Shown piece by piece: positions 1 through 8,276 of a stretch of 43,304 bases of DNA. Below the pieces are notes generated by a model. It ran no database searches. It was given only the letters and a program-made list of their open reading frames with translations, and was not told the DNA's origin. Every line of letters begins with the position of its first letter. Positions within the stretch are counted from its first letter, which is position 1. This DNA is from Bacteroidota bacterium. Its GTDB lineage: Bacteria > Bacteroidota > Bacteroidia > Chitinophagales > Chitinophagaceae. A program made the translations under genes and the position numbers. The DNA lies in NCBI GenBank assembly GCA_023424015.1, contig JAFAEM010000049.1, positions 1 through 43,304 on the forward strand, given 5' to 3'.

Positions 1-33
1 AATATCTCCCGTAGGGAGATTTTATGGGTAGCT
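1..33 (+). repeat. Hairpin repeat, ATCTCCC/GGGAGAT stem with TTTATGGGTAG flank
   Basis: A perfect 7-bp stem (ATCTCCC, loop GTA, GGGAGAT, positions 4-20) is followed directly by TTTATGGGTAG (21-31). The same 3' flank follows different stems elsewhere in the window (34585-34613, and reversed in the array 34108-34560). It looks like a REP-type dispersed palindrome; no coding content. The element may start before base 1. Confidence 0.7.
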
Positions 34-53
34 ACAATTAAAAGGACACCCCA

Positions 54-78
54 CCCGTCCTGTAGGGACGGTTTATGC
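54..78 (+). repeat. Hairpin repeat, CCGTCC/GGACGG stem
   Basis: A 6-bp stem CCGTCC-TGTAG-GGACGG is followed by TTTATGC. The 25-nt block 54-78 is identical to 34636-34660, about 34.6 kb away. Same family as the repeats at 1-33 and 205-238 by position of the stem relative to TTTATG. Confidence 0.75.
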
Positions 79-112
79 GAATGGCGGCATAGGGTCCTTG
101 CAAGGTTTCAAT

Positions 113-138
113 CATAAAACGTCCGGAGGTGACGCGAT
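113..138 (-). repeat. Degenerate hairpin repeat, reverse orientation
   Basis: Starts with CATAAAACGTC, the reverse complement of the GACG-TTTTATG end of the family, followed by a decayed stem arm GTGACGCG. It has the orientation used by the array at 34108-34560. Confidence 0.5.
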
Positions 139-204
139 ATGGTGTCTCATGATGATGGAATTCATTCGCGCGATATCATTTGTTAAAGCTGTTATCTCGG
201 GGTC

Positions 205-238
205 GAATATCTCCCGTTGAGAGATTTTATGGGTTGCC
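205..238 (+). repeat. Hairpin repeat, ATCTC/GAGAT stem
   Basis: Near-copy of the repeat at 1-33: ATCTCCCGTTGAGAGAT (209-225) followed by TTTATGGGTTG. One arm has changed, shortening the stem to ATCTC/GAGAT. A possible TTG start for the next gene at 217 lies inside this repeat, which argues against using it. Confidence 0.65.
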
Positions 239-285
239 ACGGTTTATACGAATTGCTAGCAGGGATTTCATTAATTTCGGGTGCC

Positions 286-1566
286 ATGAATTTCCGTGAT
301 GTATTTTCCCTGGCCTTTCGTACGGTACGAAGCAACAAGCTTCGCACGGGTCTCACTGTTGCTATCATTGCCTTTGGTATCATGGCACTGGTGGGGATCA
401 TCACGGCGATCAAGGCCATGAACCAGAAATTCTCGGAAAGCTTTTCTTCTATGGGCGCCAACGCGTTTACCATAAGGTTCAAAGAGCGCAACATACGTTT
501 TGGAGGTGGCGGTGGTAATGACGTGGAGCTTTCCAAAAAATCAAAACGCAAGGAAAAAAAATCAAATCTCGGTAAAAGGATCACCAAGGATGAAGCCGAG
601 ATGTTTGTAGAAAATTATCACTATCCTTCTACCACTAGTATTTCTGTTTTTGGTTCACGAAATGCTATCGTTTCATTCGAAGCGAAGAAAACAAGTCCCA
701 ACGTGATGTTGTTTGGCGGTGATGAGAATTATGTTTTACTAAATGGGTTCGAGATCGCGAGTGGTCGCAATATCAATAAATCGGACGTGCAGTCGGCAGG
801 CAATGTAGTGCTGCTGGGTTATGATGTCGCTTTCAAACTTTTCAGGGGCGGTATCGATAAGGCGACAAATAATATGGTAAGAATAAATGGCACACCATAT
901 CGCGTGATCGGTGTGCTGGCCAGTCGCGGATCCACATTTGGATTTAGCCGTGACAATATGGTGATCACAACATACACCAATGCGCACCGCAATTTTGCCA
1001 ATGCCAATTCATCTTATGTGATTGCCGTACTAACGAACGATATTTTGCAGGTGCATGACGCGATGGGTGAAGCGGAGGCTGCATTTCGTCCTATTCGCAA
1101 GTTGTCAATTACCGAAGAAAGCAATTTCGCGCTCGACAGAAGTGACAGTGTGGCGGAGAAAGCGATGAACAGCCTGGGTTTTCTCACTATTTCAGCAACG
1201 GTGATCGGGCTGATCACCCTGATCGGCGCCGCGATCGGTTTGATGAATATTATGCTGGTATCAGTTTCTGAGCGCACCAAGGAAGTGGGACTGATCAAAG
1301 CGATCGGTGGTAAAAGCAAATTAGTCAGGCGCCAGTTCCTGCTTGAAGCCATGATCATCAGCGTAATGGGTGCATTATTCGGGATCGTATTGGGCATCCT
1401 TGTCGGGAATATGTTTTCTATAGTTTTAAACACCGGTTTTGTGGTGCCCTGGAACTGGGTATTATATGGCATTATTATCTGCAGCGTTGTAGGCCTGCTG
1501 GCAGGGTTGTATCCCGCGTTAAAAGCTGGCCGGCTTAATCCGATTGAAGCATTGCGATATGAATAG
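286..1566 (+). CDS. ABC transporter permease, MacB/FtsX type
   Basis: Inner-membrane permease of the MacB/LolC/FtsX class, 426 residues from ATG 286. It begins MNFRDVFSLAFRTVRSNKLR, the usual short cytoplasmic lead before TM1, then a hydrophobic segment (about residues 20-42), a MacB-type periplasmic core (about 45-270), and three C-terminal TM segments with the FtsX signature region around SERTKEVGLIKAIGGK. It ends with the typical NPIEALRYE tail. The reading frame stays open upstream to a TTG at 217, but that lies in a repeat, so ATG 286 is chosen. Family members work with a separate ATP-binding protein, which is not seen next to it here. The exported substrate cannot be told from sequence. 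Confidence 0.9.
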   Translation: MNFRDVFSLAFRTVRSNKLRTGLTVAIIAFGIMALVGIITAIKAMNQKFSESFSSMGANAFTIRFKERNIRFGGGGGNDVELSKKSKRKEKKSNLGKRITKDEAEMFVENYHYPSTTSISVFGSRNAIVSFEAKKTSPNVMLFGGDENYVLLNGFEIASGRNINKSDVQSAGNVVLLGYDVAFKLFRGGIDKATNNMVRINGTPYRVIGVLASRGSTFGFSRDNMVITTYTNAHRNFANANSSYVIAVLTNDILQVHDAMGEAEAAFRPIRKLSITEESNFALDRSDSVAEKAMNSLGFLTISATVIGLITLIGAAIGLMNIMLVSVSERTKEVGLIKAIGGKSKLVRRQFLLEAMIISVMGALFGIVLGILVGNMFSIVLNTGFVVPWNWVLYGIIICSVVGLLAGLYPALKAGRLNPIEALRYE

Positions 1567-1575
1567 TTAAGGGAG

Positions 1576-1600
1576 AACCGGTGATTCACTGATGCCGGTT
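1576..1600 (+). terminator. Weak hairpin after the permease gene
   Basis: AACCGG (1576-1581) and CCGGTT (1595-1600) form a 6-bp stem 10 bases after the stop codon. The U-run is poor (TCTTATTTT begins some 10 bases later), so termination here is only a possibility. Confidence 0.25.
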
Positions 1601-1825
1601 AGCAGGCTCATCTTATTTTCACTGATTATTTGATGTTAGTCCCCGGTCAAAATTGTTATCAAATTATTTGTCAGGGACTTGGTGCTTTTAAAAAAATCCT
1701 TAACTTGAACCCCTGTGGTAAAAAAATACGGACCAAAGATTTTTTTATTTACTTTTTCATTAGAATTGTGACCGCAAATTAAGGCTCATTAACATTTAAA
1801 AAAAAACACTAAAAACTTTAAGATC

Positions 1826-2686
1826 ATGGCTGAGACTAAACCAACAGCATCCGCATCAGTTAAAGCTACTTCTGTCCAGGCAAAGAAAAGCAGCAACGCT
1901 ATTTCGTGGATTGCGCCTATTGTATGTATTCTTGCAGGTTATACTATCTGGCGTTTTGTAATAGGTGCCGCATCAGGTTTCGATGCACCGGACCCATCGG
2001 GTGGTTTCTGGCCCGAACACAAAGGACCTAAAGATGCCTGGCACAGGATTTACGAGGGTGGTATCATTGTACCGGTGCTGATCGGTATGTTGCTTATGGT
2101 GATCGTGTTCTCTATCGAAAGGTATCTCACTATTCGCAAAGCAATGGGTAACGGATCTATTTCTGATTTCATCCGCAAAGTGCAATATCACCTCGCTAAC
2201 CGCAATGTAGACGCTGCATTGTCTGAGTGCGACAAACAACGTGGTTCTGTTGCTAACGTAATGAAAGCAGGTCTTCGCCGTTACAAAGAAATGATCAGCG
2301 AAGGCGGTATGGATACCGATCAAAAAGTTATTGCTATTCAAAAAGAAGTGGAAGAAGCCACTGCACTGGAACTGCCCATGCTGCAGAAAAATCTGGTGTT
2401 CCTTTCCACTATCGTATCATGCGGTACGCTGGTCGCCCTGTTGGGTACGGTAATCGGTATGATCAAATCATTCTCCGCCCTTGGTGAAGAAGGTGGCGCG
2501 GGTGCTGCAAGTGATCTTGCCGTTGGTATCTCGGAAGCCTTGTATAATACAGCCCTGGGTATCGGTACTTCAGCTTTTGCGTTGATCATGTACAATATCT
2601 TTACAACTAAGATTGACTCAATTACATATGGCATTGATGAATCAGGTTTCACCCTGACTCAAAGTTTTGCTTCTCTGTACAAATAA
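1826..2686 (+). CDS. exbB: ExbB/TolQ/MotA-family proton channel protein
   Basis: Proton-channel subunit of the TonB energising complex in the inner membrane, 286 residues. An N-terminal TM segment (SWIAPIVCILAGYTIW, about 28-48) is followed by a second one (about 85-105), a cytoplasmic region, and the conserved ExbB pair of helices around GTLVALLGTVIGMIKSF and ALYNTALGIGTSAFALIMY. The gene heads a four-gene set exbB-exbD-exbD-tonB. Length and the long N-terminus are normal for Bacteroidota ExbB. It should power SusC-type receptors such as the one at 10671-14189 (inference). Confidence 0.93.
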   Translation: MAETKPTASASVKATSVQAKKSSNAISWIAPIVCILAGYTIWRFVIGAASGFDAPDPSGGFWPEHKGPKDAWHRIYEGGIIVPVLIGMLLMVIVFSIERYLTIRKAMGNGSISDFIRKVQYHLANRNVDAALSECDKQRGSVANVMKAGLRRYKEMISEGGMDTDQKVIAIQKEVEEATALELPMLQKNLVFLSTIVSCGTLVALLGTVIGMIKSFSALGEEGGAGAASDLAVGISEALYNTALGIGTSAFALIMYNIFTTKIDSITYGIDESGFTLTQSFASLYK

Positions 2687-2749
2687 ATTGACAGAAGATG
2701 GTATGGAAAAATGATTCCTTTTCATCTCATTATTAAATATTTTTAGAAA

Positions 2750-3412
2750 ATGCCAAGTGTAAAAATTGCAAAAAAGAACACGGATACCGATATGACACCT
2801 TTCGTGGATATCGCATTCCTGATCCTTTCTTTTTTCATCATGGCCACAAAGTTCAAGCCACCCGAGCCGGTCGAGATCACGACACCTAATTCGGTATCGG
2901 CGGGAGAATTGCCCCAGAACGATGCGGTGATGGTGTCCATAGACGCTGAGGATCGTGTGTTCTTCTCAGTGCTTTCAGAAAAAAGCCTGGAAAAATTTGA
3001 CCAGATCATCCAGGAGATCAATAAGGGTAACAACCTGAATTTATCTGATGCTGAAATGGCTAACTTCAGGAAAACGATAATGGTAGGTGTGCCGCTCTCC
3101 AAGCTGCAAAGCCTGCTAAGGGTGCCTGCAGATCAGCAGAAAAGCGTACAACAGGAAGGTATTCCCGTACTCGACTCAGCTTCCAATGAGCTGGTGAGAT
3201 GGATTGCCGCTTCGAAGAACGCATTTGCCGGCCAGAAGCTCACATTCCTGATCAAGGGTGATTCGAAATCGAAGTATCCCACTTTTGAAGCCGTGGTAAG
3301 CGCGCTGAAAAGAAATGAGGAATTTAAGTATAACCTGGTAACTGCGCCAGAAGATGCGCCTGCCAATACAGAGTTGGGCGTTATTCGGAGAAGCGGTAAG
3401 CCAGCCAAATAG
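2750..3412 (+). CDS. exbD: ExbD/TolR-family protein (first copy)
   Basis: Inner-membrane partner of ExbB, 220 residues. The short cytoplasmic lead NTDTDMTPFVDIAFLILSFF contains the family motif with the proton-carrying Asp (PFVDIAF), followed by the single TM helix (about 19-37) and a periplasmic domain. The periplasmic part is longer than the roughly 140 residues of enterobacterial ExbD and lacks obvious extra domains. It lies 63 bp after exbB and 25 bp before a second exbD. Two unlike ExbD proteins in one operon is a common Bacteroidota arrangement. Confidence 0.9.
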   Translation: MPSVKIAKKNTDTDMTPFVDIAFLILSFFIMATKFKPPEPVEITTPNSVSAGELPQNDAVMVSIDAEDRVFFSVLSEKSLEKFDQIIQEINKGNNLNLSDAEMANFRKTIMVGVPLSKLQSLLRVPADQQKSVQQEGIPVLDSASNELVRWIAASKNAFAGQKLTFLIKGDSKSKYPTFEAVVSALKRNEEFKYNLVTAPEDAPANTELGVIRRSGKPAK

Positions 3413-3437
3413 ATTTTAAAATTTTAAATTTTTTAAT

Positions 3438-4070
3438 ATGGCAAGTTTAGATACCGGTGACGGCGGCGGTGGCCACAAAAAAGGACCAGGCGTAAAGAAG
3501 GCCAAAAAGCTTTCCACCCGCGTGGACATGACACCCATGGTGGACCTGGGCTTCCTGCTGATCACTTTCTTCATCTTCACGGCAACCATGAATGAGCCCA
3601 CTACGATGGACCTCAACATGCCAAAGGATACGGAGAAACCGGAAGATGAAACAAAAGTGAAGCAAACCGGCGCTCTTACGGTTATGCTTGGTAAGAACGA
3701 CCAGGTATATTATTATGAAGGCGAGCTCGACCCCAACGGTGCCAACTTTAAGCAGACCACTTTCAAGGGTATCCGCGATGAGATCATCCGCAAAAAAAGG
3801 GATGTGATCGCCAATTACCGTGGTAACCCGGCCTGCGAAGAAAAGGCAAAAGAAAAAGGAAGAGATCCCAAAAAGGAATGCGCCGACGAGGATTTTGTAG
3901 TGGTGATAAAACCCAATGAGGAAGCCACATATAAAAACACCGTCGACATCCTGGACGAAATGACCATCAACCAGGTAAAGCGTTTCGCCATTGTGAAAAT
4001 AGCTGATACTGAGAAGGAACTCATCAAAGCTACCGAGGGCGGCGGAACCGCAGAGCCAGCGGCACAATAA
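3438..4070 (+). CDS. exbD: ExbD/TolR-family protein (second copy)
   Basis: Second ExbD of the operon, 210 residues. The N-terminus is glycine- and lysine-rich (GDGGGGHKKGPGVKKAKK), followed by RVDMTPMVDLGFLLITFFIF with the conserved Asp at the start of the TM helix. The periplasmic domain carries a charged insertion with two cysteines (CEEKAKEKGRDPKKEC), which could form a disulphide. Sequence divergence from the first copy suggests the two are not interchangeable, perhaps forming a mixed dimer (inference). Confidence 0.9.
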   Translation: MASLDTGDGGGGHKKGPGVKKAKKLSTRVDMTPMVDLGFLLITFFIFTATMNEPTTMDLNMPKDTEKPEDETKVKQTGALTVMLGKNDQVYYYEGELDPNGANFKQTTFKGIRDEIIRKKRDVIANYRGNPACEEKAKEKGRDPKKECADEDFVVVIKPNEEATYKNTVDILDEMTINQVKRFAIVKIADTEKELIKATEGGGTAEPAAQ

Positions 4071-4121
4071 TGGTTATGGAAAAAGGACAGGAAAGCATCT
4101 AATTTTAAACAAACTTCAAAC

Positions 4122-4949
4122 ATGGAAGCCAACAAAATATTATCTGCCGATATCCTTGACCTGGTTTTTGAGAACCGGAACAAGGATTACGGGGCATACG
4201 AGTTGCGCAAGACTTATAATAAGCGCATCGTGATGGCCCTGGTGATCACAGCTTCGCTGGCTTTGCTGGCCTTATTAGGCTCAATTTTAGCGAGTTCGCT
4301 GGATGACGGCAAATCGAATAAAGTCGAGATCAGGGAGGTGACCCTGGCGGATATCAAGCAGGAGGAGGAAAAGCCTAAGGAATTGCCTCCGCCCCCGCCA
4401 CCAAAGCCGCCAGATCCCCCCAAGATCGAAATGCAAAAATTTACACCTCCCAAGATCGTAAAAGATGAGGAGGTACAGGAACCACCTCCCGCACAGGAGG
4501 AGCTCAAGGAAGCCAAGATCGACGTGATCAAGCAGGAAGGTATTAAGGATGAAGGTATTGTGGCCCCTGCGGTGATCGACGAAGGAAAGGGTATCGTGGA
4601 AGAGAAAAAAGAGGACGAGAACAAGATCTTCGAAAAAGTGGAGATTGAAGCGGCCTTCCCGGGTGGCGAAAGCGCCTGGAGAAAATTCCTGGAAAGAAAC
4701 CTTAATCCCAGCGCCCCCGTTGACAATGGTGCACCGGAAGGCACTTATACCGTCTACGTGCAGTTTGTTGTGAGCAAAGACGGCTCTATCAGCGATGTAA
4801 GAGCGCTCACAAAACATGGTTACGGTATGGAAGAAGAAGCGGTAAGGGTAATCAAAAGAGGTCCCAAATGGACTCCCGCCATCCAGAACGGACGGCAGGT
4901 AAATGCTTACCGTAAACAGCCGATCACCTTCCTGGTACAGTCTGAATAA
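4122..4949 (+). CDS. tonB: Energy transducer TonB
   Basis: TonB, 275 residues, which carries proton-motive force from ExbB/ExbD to outer-membrane receptors. The N-terminus (DLVFENRNKDYGAYELRKTY) is the typical Bacteroidota lead, then one TM helix (about 37-60), a proline-rich spacer with a run of prolines and PPKPPDPPK (about 88-125), an acidic/lysine linker, and the C-terminal TonB domain (about 180-275) with FPGGESAWRKFLERNL and the strand GTYTVYVQFVVSKDGSISDV. It is the last gene of the operon, followed by a strong terminator. Confidence 0.95.
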   Translation: MEANKILSADILDLVFENRNKDYGAYELRKTYNKRIVMALVITASLALLALLGSILASSLDDGKSNKVEIREVTLADIKQEEEKPKELPPPPPPKPPDPPKIEMQKFTPPKIVKDEEVQEPPPAQEELKEAKIDVIKQEGIKDEGIVAPAVIDEGKGIVEEKKEDENKIFEKVEIEAAFPGGESAWRKFLERNLNPSAPVDNGAPEGTYTVYVQFVVSKDGSISDVRALTKHGYGMEEEAVRVIKRGPKWTPAIQNGRQVNAYRKQPITFLVQSE

Positions 4950-4972
4950 TTTTTGGGAAATAATATTTATTG

Positions 4973-5004
4973 AATCCTCCCCGCACAAGTGGGGGGGATT
5001 TTTT
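4973..5004 (+). terminator. Intrinsic terminator of the exbB-exbD-exbD-tonB operon
   Basis: AATCCTCCCC pairs with GGGGGGGATT (10 bp, one T-G wobble) across the loop GCACAAGT, followed by a run of six T (4999-5004). It starts 23 bases after the tonB stop codon. Confidence 0.9.
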
Positions 5005-5015
5005 GTTGGATAGAA

Positions 5016-5108
5016 AGCTTCTAGCTTCTAGCTGCGAGCTTCGAGCCTGAGCTCACAGCTCACAGCTCACGGCTCGCAGCTCGTAGCTCATAGCTCATAG
5101 CTCGCCGC
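5016..5108. repeat. Low-complexity AGCTC-rich repeat
   Basis: About 90 bases made of imperfect 6-10 base units around AGCTC, such as AGCTTCT, AGCTCACAGCTCAC, AGCTCATAGCTCATAG. Because AGCT is self-complementary, the tract can fold in many ways. A short related piece lies at 8277-8305. It occupies the whole spacer between the tonB terminator and mnmE. Confidence 0.8.
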
Positions 5109-5146
5109 TTTTTTTATCAGTACTTTTGGAACCAAAAAAGCCCCTG

Positions 5147-6529
5147 ATGACCAGCAAGATAACCGGATGGGATGATACGATCGTAGCACTGGCCACACCC
5201 CCGGGCGTGGGTGCTATCGGCGTGATCCGCCTGAGTGGAAAAAACGCGCTCCCGATCATTAACGGCCTTTTTCCTTCCAAAGACCTCGGGCAGCAGGAGC
5301 CAAATACATTGCATGTAGGTTACCTCGTGCAGGGCGATAAAAAGCTGGATGAAGTGGTGCTTTCGCTTTTCCGCGCACCACGTTCCTATACCGGTGAAGA
5401 TGTGATAGAGATCAGTTGTCATGGTTCACCTTATGTACAGCAGCAGGTGATCGCAGCCTGCGTGGAAGCAGGTGCGCGACTGGCAAAACCCGGGGAATTT
5501 ACCCAGCGTGCTTTCCTCAATGGCAAGCTCGACCTGGCCCAGGCCGAAGCCGTAGCCGATGTGATCGCCAGCAATACGGAAGCATCGCACAAGGCGGCCC
5601 TTCACACCATGCGTGGTGGCTTTTCGGGGCGACTAAAAGAATTGCGGGAGCAGCTGATCCGCTTCTCCGCGCTGATCGAACTGGAACTTGATTTTTCGCA
5701 GGAGGATGTGGAGTTTGCTGACCGCGCCGCATTCTATGAGCTCATCGAGCAGCTACAGCAATCAACCGACCAACTGGTTGATTCGTTTCGTTTGGGCAAT
5801 GCGATCAAGAATGGCGTAAGCGTAGCCATCATCGGCAAGCCCAACGCGGGTAAATCGACCCTGCTCAATGCCCTGCTCAATGAAAACCGCGCGATCGTGA
5901 GCGATATCCCCGGCACCACCCGCGACACCATTGAGGAACTGATCAATATTGATGGAATCCTGTTCCGCCTGGTCGACACGGCCGGTATCCGCCAGCATAC
6001 CGCCGATGTGATCGAAGCCGCAGGTATGGAAAGAAGCCTGGAAAAGATGCAGCAGTCGGACCTTGTCATTTATCTATTTGACGCAGCTGAAAACCCACAT
6101 GAGATCGAAGCCTTCAAATCCCAGCTTGACAAGCAGGGTTTGAAATACCTGCTTGTCGCAAACAAGATCGACCAGGCTGGTGAGGAACAGGCGAGGGAAA
6201 ACTTATCTGCTATCGACAGGATCATCTTCATCTCGGCCCGTCGTGGTGATCATATCGAAGTATTAAAGCAAAGAATGGTGGATGAAGTGCTGGAGGGCCA
6301 GGTACAAGCCGAGAATACGATCGTCACCAATGCCCGTCACTACCACGCCTTAAAAGAAGCTTCCAAATCCCTACATGATATCCGCGCCGCGCTCGACAAC
6401 CAACTTCCCGGCGACCTGCTCGCCCCCGATATCCGCCGCGCCCTGCACTACCTTGGCGAGATCACCGGCCAGGTAAGTAATGAGGATATGTTGGATTACA
6501 TTTTTTCGAAGTTTTGTATTGGGAAGTGA
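5147..6529 (+). CDS. mnmE: tRNA uridine-5-carboxymethylaminomethyl modification GTPase MnmE
   Basis: MnmE (TrmE), 460 residues, works with MnmG to modify the wobble uridine of certain tRNAs. The N-terminal folate-binding domain starts with DTIVALATPPGVGAIGVIRLSG (about 8-30). The G domain has the P-loop GKPNAGKST (about 226), the switch II region DTAGIR, and NKID. The protein ends in the diagnostic CIGK motif with its essential cysteine. ATG 5147 gives the normal N-terminus; an in-frame TTG at 5126 would add seven residues and is less likely. Length matches the family. Confidence 0.97.
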   Translation: MTSKITGWDDTIVALATPPGVGAIGVIRLSGKNALPIINGLFPSKDLGQQEPNTLHVGYLVQGDKKLDEVVLSLFRAPRSYTGEDVIEISCHGSPYVQQQVIAACVEAGARLAKPGEFTQRAFLNGKLDLAQAEAVADVIASNTEASHKAALHTMRGGFSGRLKELREQLIRFSALIELELDFSQEDVEFADRAAFYELIEQLQQSTDQLVDSFRLGNAIKNGVSVAIIGKPNAGKSTLLNALLNENRAIVSDIPGTTRDTIEELINIDGILFRLVDTAGIRQHTADVIEAAGMERSLEKMQQSDLVIYLFDAAENPHEIEAFKSQLDKQGLKYLLVANKIDQAGEEQARENLSAIDRIIFISARRGDHIEVLKQRMVDEVLEGQVQAENTIVTNARHYHALKEASKSLHDIRAALDNQLPGDLLAPDIRRALHYLGEITGQVSNEDMLDYIFSKFCIGK

Positions 6530-6625
6530 TTGTTTTCAGTAGATCTTATTTGTATATTATAGCAGGATCAAGTATCTCCCAACCAATTTTTTAATCTTAC
6601 CGAAAGGAGGAAATAGTGAAGTCAC

Positions 6626-6850
6626 ATGAAATATGGCGTATGGGAGGAGTCATCTAAAATTTTACCACAGTTTAAAACAGGGACAGCAAATGCAAATTCT
6701 TTGGGGGTATTACCGGCTGGGTTTAACCGGCAAGCCGTTGAAATTGGCAAGCAATTCCAGCTCTCACCCCGTACCGTGGATGACATTTCTCCACGACGCC
6801 ACCGGCAAGGCTTGGAGAAGCTCAAGGCTGGCAACTATAAGGAATTGTAG
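6626..6850 (+). pseudogene. Probable remnant of a larger gene with a C-terminal helix-turn-helix
   Basis: A 74-codon open frame whose second half (AVEIGKQFQLSPRTVDD ... GLEKLKAGNYKEL) resembles the C-terminal winged-helix tail of replication-type proteins of Bacteroidota (DUF3987-like; from memory, unverified). Between these blocks the +1 frame reads FLHDATGK, which fits better than ISPRRHRQG in the zero frame, suggesting two compensating frameshifts. No N-terminal part is seen upstream. A strong AAAGGAGG at 6603-6610 precedes it. It could instead be a small intact protein. Confidence 0.35.
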
Positions 6851-7134
6851 TTCAAGCAAGTCATTTACTTTATTTTTCAATTACTTACAGGCTATTTATC
6901 CCTGAAATAGTCAAGGAATAGCTTTACAAAATAACGTTTAAAGTCAAGCAATAACTTTACTAAGCCCTTTCTTTTATGTGTTTATCCGGCCAGCCCGGTG
7001 GAGGTATCTCTGTGAAGATTTTTATAGAAGATATTTTACATCGTTATCGTTGGTATCCCACTTAACAAGAACCGGTTAGTAATGAGCATTCATACTTTTT
7101 AATGGAATGCTAAAAACAAAGCCTTCCCACGATA

Positions 7135-7150
7135 TGTAACTTTTGTCACT
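7135..7150 (+). promoter_or_regulatory. Possible Crp/Fnr-type binding site
   Basis: TGTAAC-TTTT-GTCACT is an imperfect 16-bp palindrome of the Crp/Fnr half-site spacing, 48 bases before the ATG at 7198. It also resembles a Bacteroidota -7 element (TAnnTTTG) with one extra base. Four of six outer positions are symmetric. The call rests on pattern only. Confidence 0.3.
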
Positions 7151-7197
7151 GATTATAGGATATGTTTTTGACAAATTGCATCAATAAACCTGCAAAC

Positions 7198-7461
7198 ATG
7201 AACATAGATAAAAATGCTTCGATAATTGATGTAAGAACGCCGGGAGAATATGCCGGGCAGCATGTTCCCGGTGCTATCAATATCCCATTAGATCAGTTAA
7301 GCATCCGAATGGATGAAATAAAGGAAATGCCGAAGCCTATTGTCGCCTATTGCGCAAGTGGCAACCGCAGTGATATGGCAGTTGGAATGATGAGGCAGAA
7401 CGGTATAATGGACGCCGTGAACGGTGGCGGCATTGGTGATATGTTATTAGTAATAAAATAA
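7198..7461 (+). CDS. Single-domain rhodanese-like protein
   Basis: Cytoplasmic rhodanese-fold protein, 87 residues, likely a sulfur carrier or transferase. It has the opening IIDVRTPGEYAGQHVPGAINIP, and the active loop CASGNRS supplies the catalytic cysteine in the standard six-residue loop followed by R/S. ATG 7198 places the protein start just before the first strand. An in-frame ATG at 7162 would add 12 residues not expected in the family. It is the first gene of a tight four-gene set (7-bp gap to the next). Confidence 0.88.
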   Translation: MNIDKNASIIDVRTPGEYAGQHVPGAINIPLDQLSIRMDEIKEMPKPIVAYCASGNRSDMAVGMMRQNGIMDAVNGGGIGDMLLVIK

Positions 7462-7468
7462 TAGATAT

Positions 7469-7774
7469 ATGATTAAATTGTTAAAGCGACTTTTCAAACC
7501 TGATGTTGATTTTGTAAAGTTGATAAAGGAAGGAGCCCTGGTAGTGGATGTGAGAACAAAAAGCGAATATGTGTCGGGTCATATAGACGGTTCAAAAAAT
7601 ATCCCACTCGATAATATCAAAACAGAGATAAAAACATTAAAGCAATTGAACAAGCCTATTATAACCGTTTGTCGTAGTGGAACCAGGAGCGGACTGGCTA
7701 AGTCGATATTAACATCAGCCGGCTTGGAAGCGTACAACGGCGGGGCCTGGACAAACTTGAAAAAACTCATTTAA
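7469..7774 (+). CDS. Single-domain rhodanese-like protein (second copy)
   Basis: 101 residues, with VVDVRTKSEYVSGHIDGSKNIP and active loop CRSGTRS containing the catalytic cysteine. It has no signal peptide. It differs clearly from the rhodanese just upstream, so the pair is not a recent duplication. Two rhodaneses in a row could pass sulfur along a relay (inference). The next gene begins 5 bp after its stop. Confidence 0.9.
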   Translation: MIKLLKRLFKPDVDFVKLIKEGALVVDVRTKSEYVSGHIDGSKNIPLDNIKTEIKTLKQLNKPIITVCRSGTRSGLAKSILTSAGLEAYNGGAWTNLKKLI

Positions 7775-7779
7775 TAATT

Positions 7780-8019
7780 ATGAAAGCAATAGTACGGGGG
7801 TGGAATATTTTTCGATTAATCAGGGTCGGTTTGGGTATTGCAGTCATAGTGCAAGGCATTGTTGAAAATGAAATAATGATTGTTGCGGTGGGTGTGATTT
7901 TCGGTGGAATGGCACTCTTTAATATCGGTTGTTGCGGTGCGAACGGATGCGCGATTAACAGCAGGATTACTAATAAAACAAAGGAAACTGACTATGAAGA
8001 ACTGGATCGTAAGAAATAA
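7780..8019 (+). CDS. Small membrane protein, DUF2892-like
   Basis: 79 residues with two hydrophobic segments (about 15-30 and 33-49) followed by a cysteine cluster GCCGANGCA and a charged tail. The topology and the IR-GLG/Cys layout recall the DUF2892 membrane part of YgaP, a rhodanese-membrane fusion known in other bacteria. Here the rhodanese and membrane parts are separate neighbouring genes. It overlaps the next gene by 26 bp, so they are probably translationally coupled. Confidence 0.75.
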   Translation: MKAIVRGWNIFRLIRVGLGIAVIVQGIVENEIMIVAVGVIFGGMALFNIGCCGANGCAINSRITNKTKETDYEELDRKK

Positions 8020-8230
8020 ACTTTATGGAATTGGCGCGGTAGCAGGCGCCTTAGCTGGTTTTCTTTATTGGAAATATATAGGATGCTTAAACGGCACTTG
8101 TTCCATTACATCCAGCCCTTTTAAAAGCACACTATATTTCGCCTTAATGGGCGCGCTTCTGTTTGGCGTGTTCAGGAGAGATCACAATCGCCCGCCCTGT
8201 GTTGAGCCTGGACAAAAAGAAGATTCGTAA
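7994..8230 (+). CDS. Small membrane protein, DUF6132-like
   Basis: 78 residues starting MKNWIVRNKLYGIGAVAGALAGFLYWK, with a first TM segment, then GCLNGTCSITSSPFKSTLYFALMGALLFG with two cysteines (C-x4-C) and a second TM segment. This matches the DUF6132 pattern as I remember it. A longer in-frame start at 7904 would lie wholly inside the previous gene; ATG 7994 gives the natural N-terminus. Function unknown. Its constant company with rhodaneses suggests a link to sulfur compounds (inference). Confidence 0.78.
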   Translation: MKNWIVRNKLYGIGAVAGALAGFLYWKYIGCLNGTCSITSSPFKSTLYFALMGALLFGVFRRDHNRPPCVEPGQKEDS

Positions 8231-8276
8231 ACGTTCTGTAAGAAGGGTAGCCATATTTTGGCGGTCTCTTATTTTA

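Noticed and set aside
1014..1589. 191-codon minus-strand frame opposite the permease
   Set aside because: Shadow of the MacB/FtsX permease gene; no motif or start context.
3447..4067. 206-codon minus-strand frame opposite the second exbD
   Set aside because: Fully overlaps a well-supported ExbD gene; its protein has no recognisable features.
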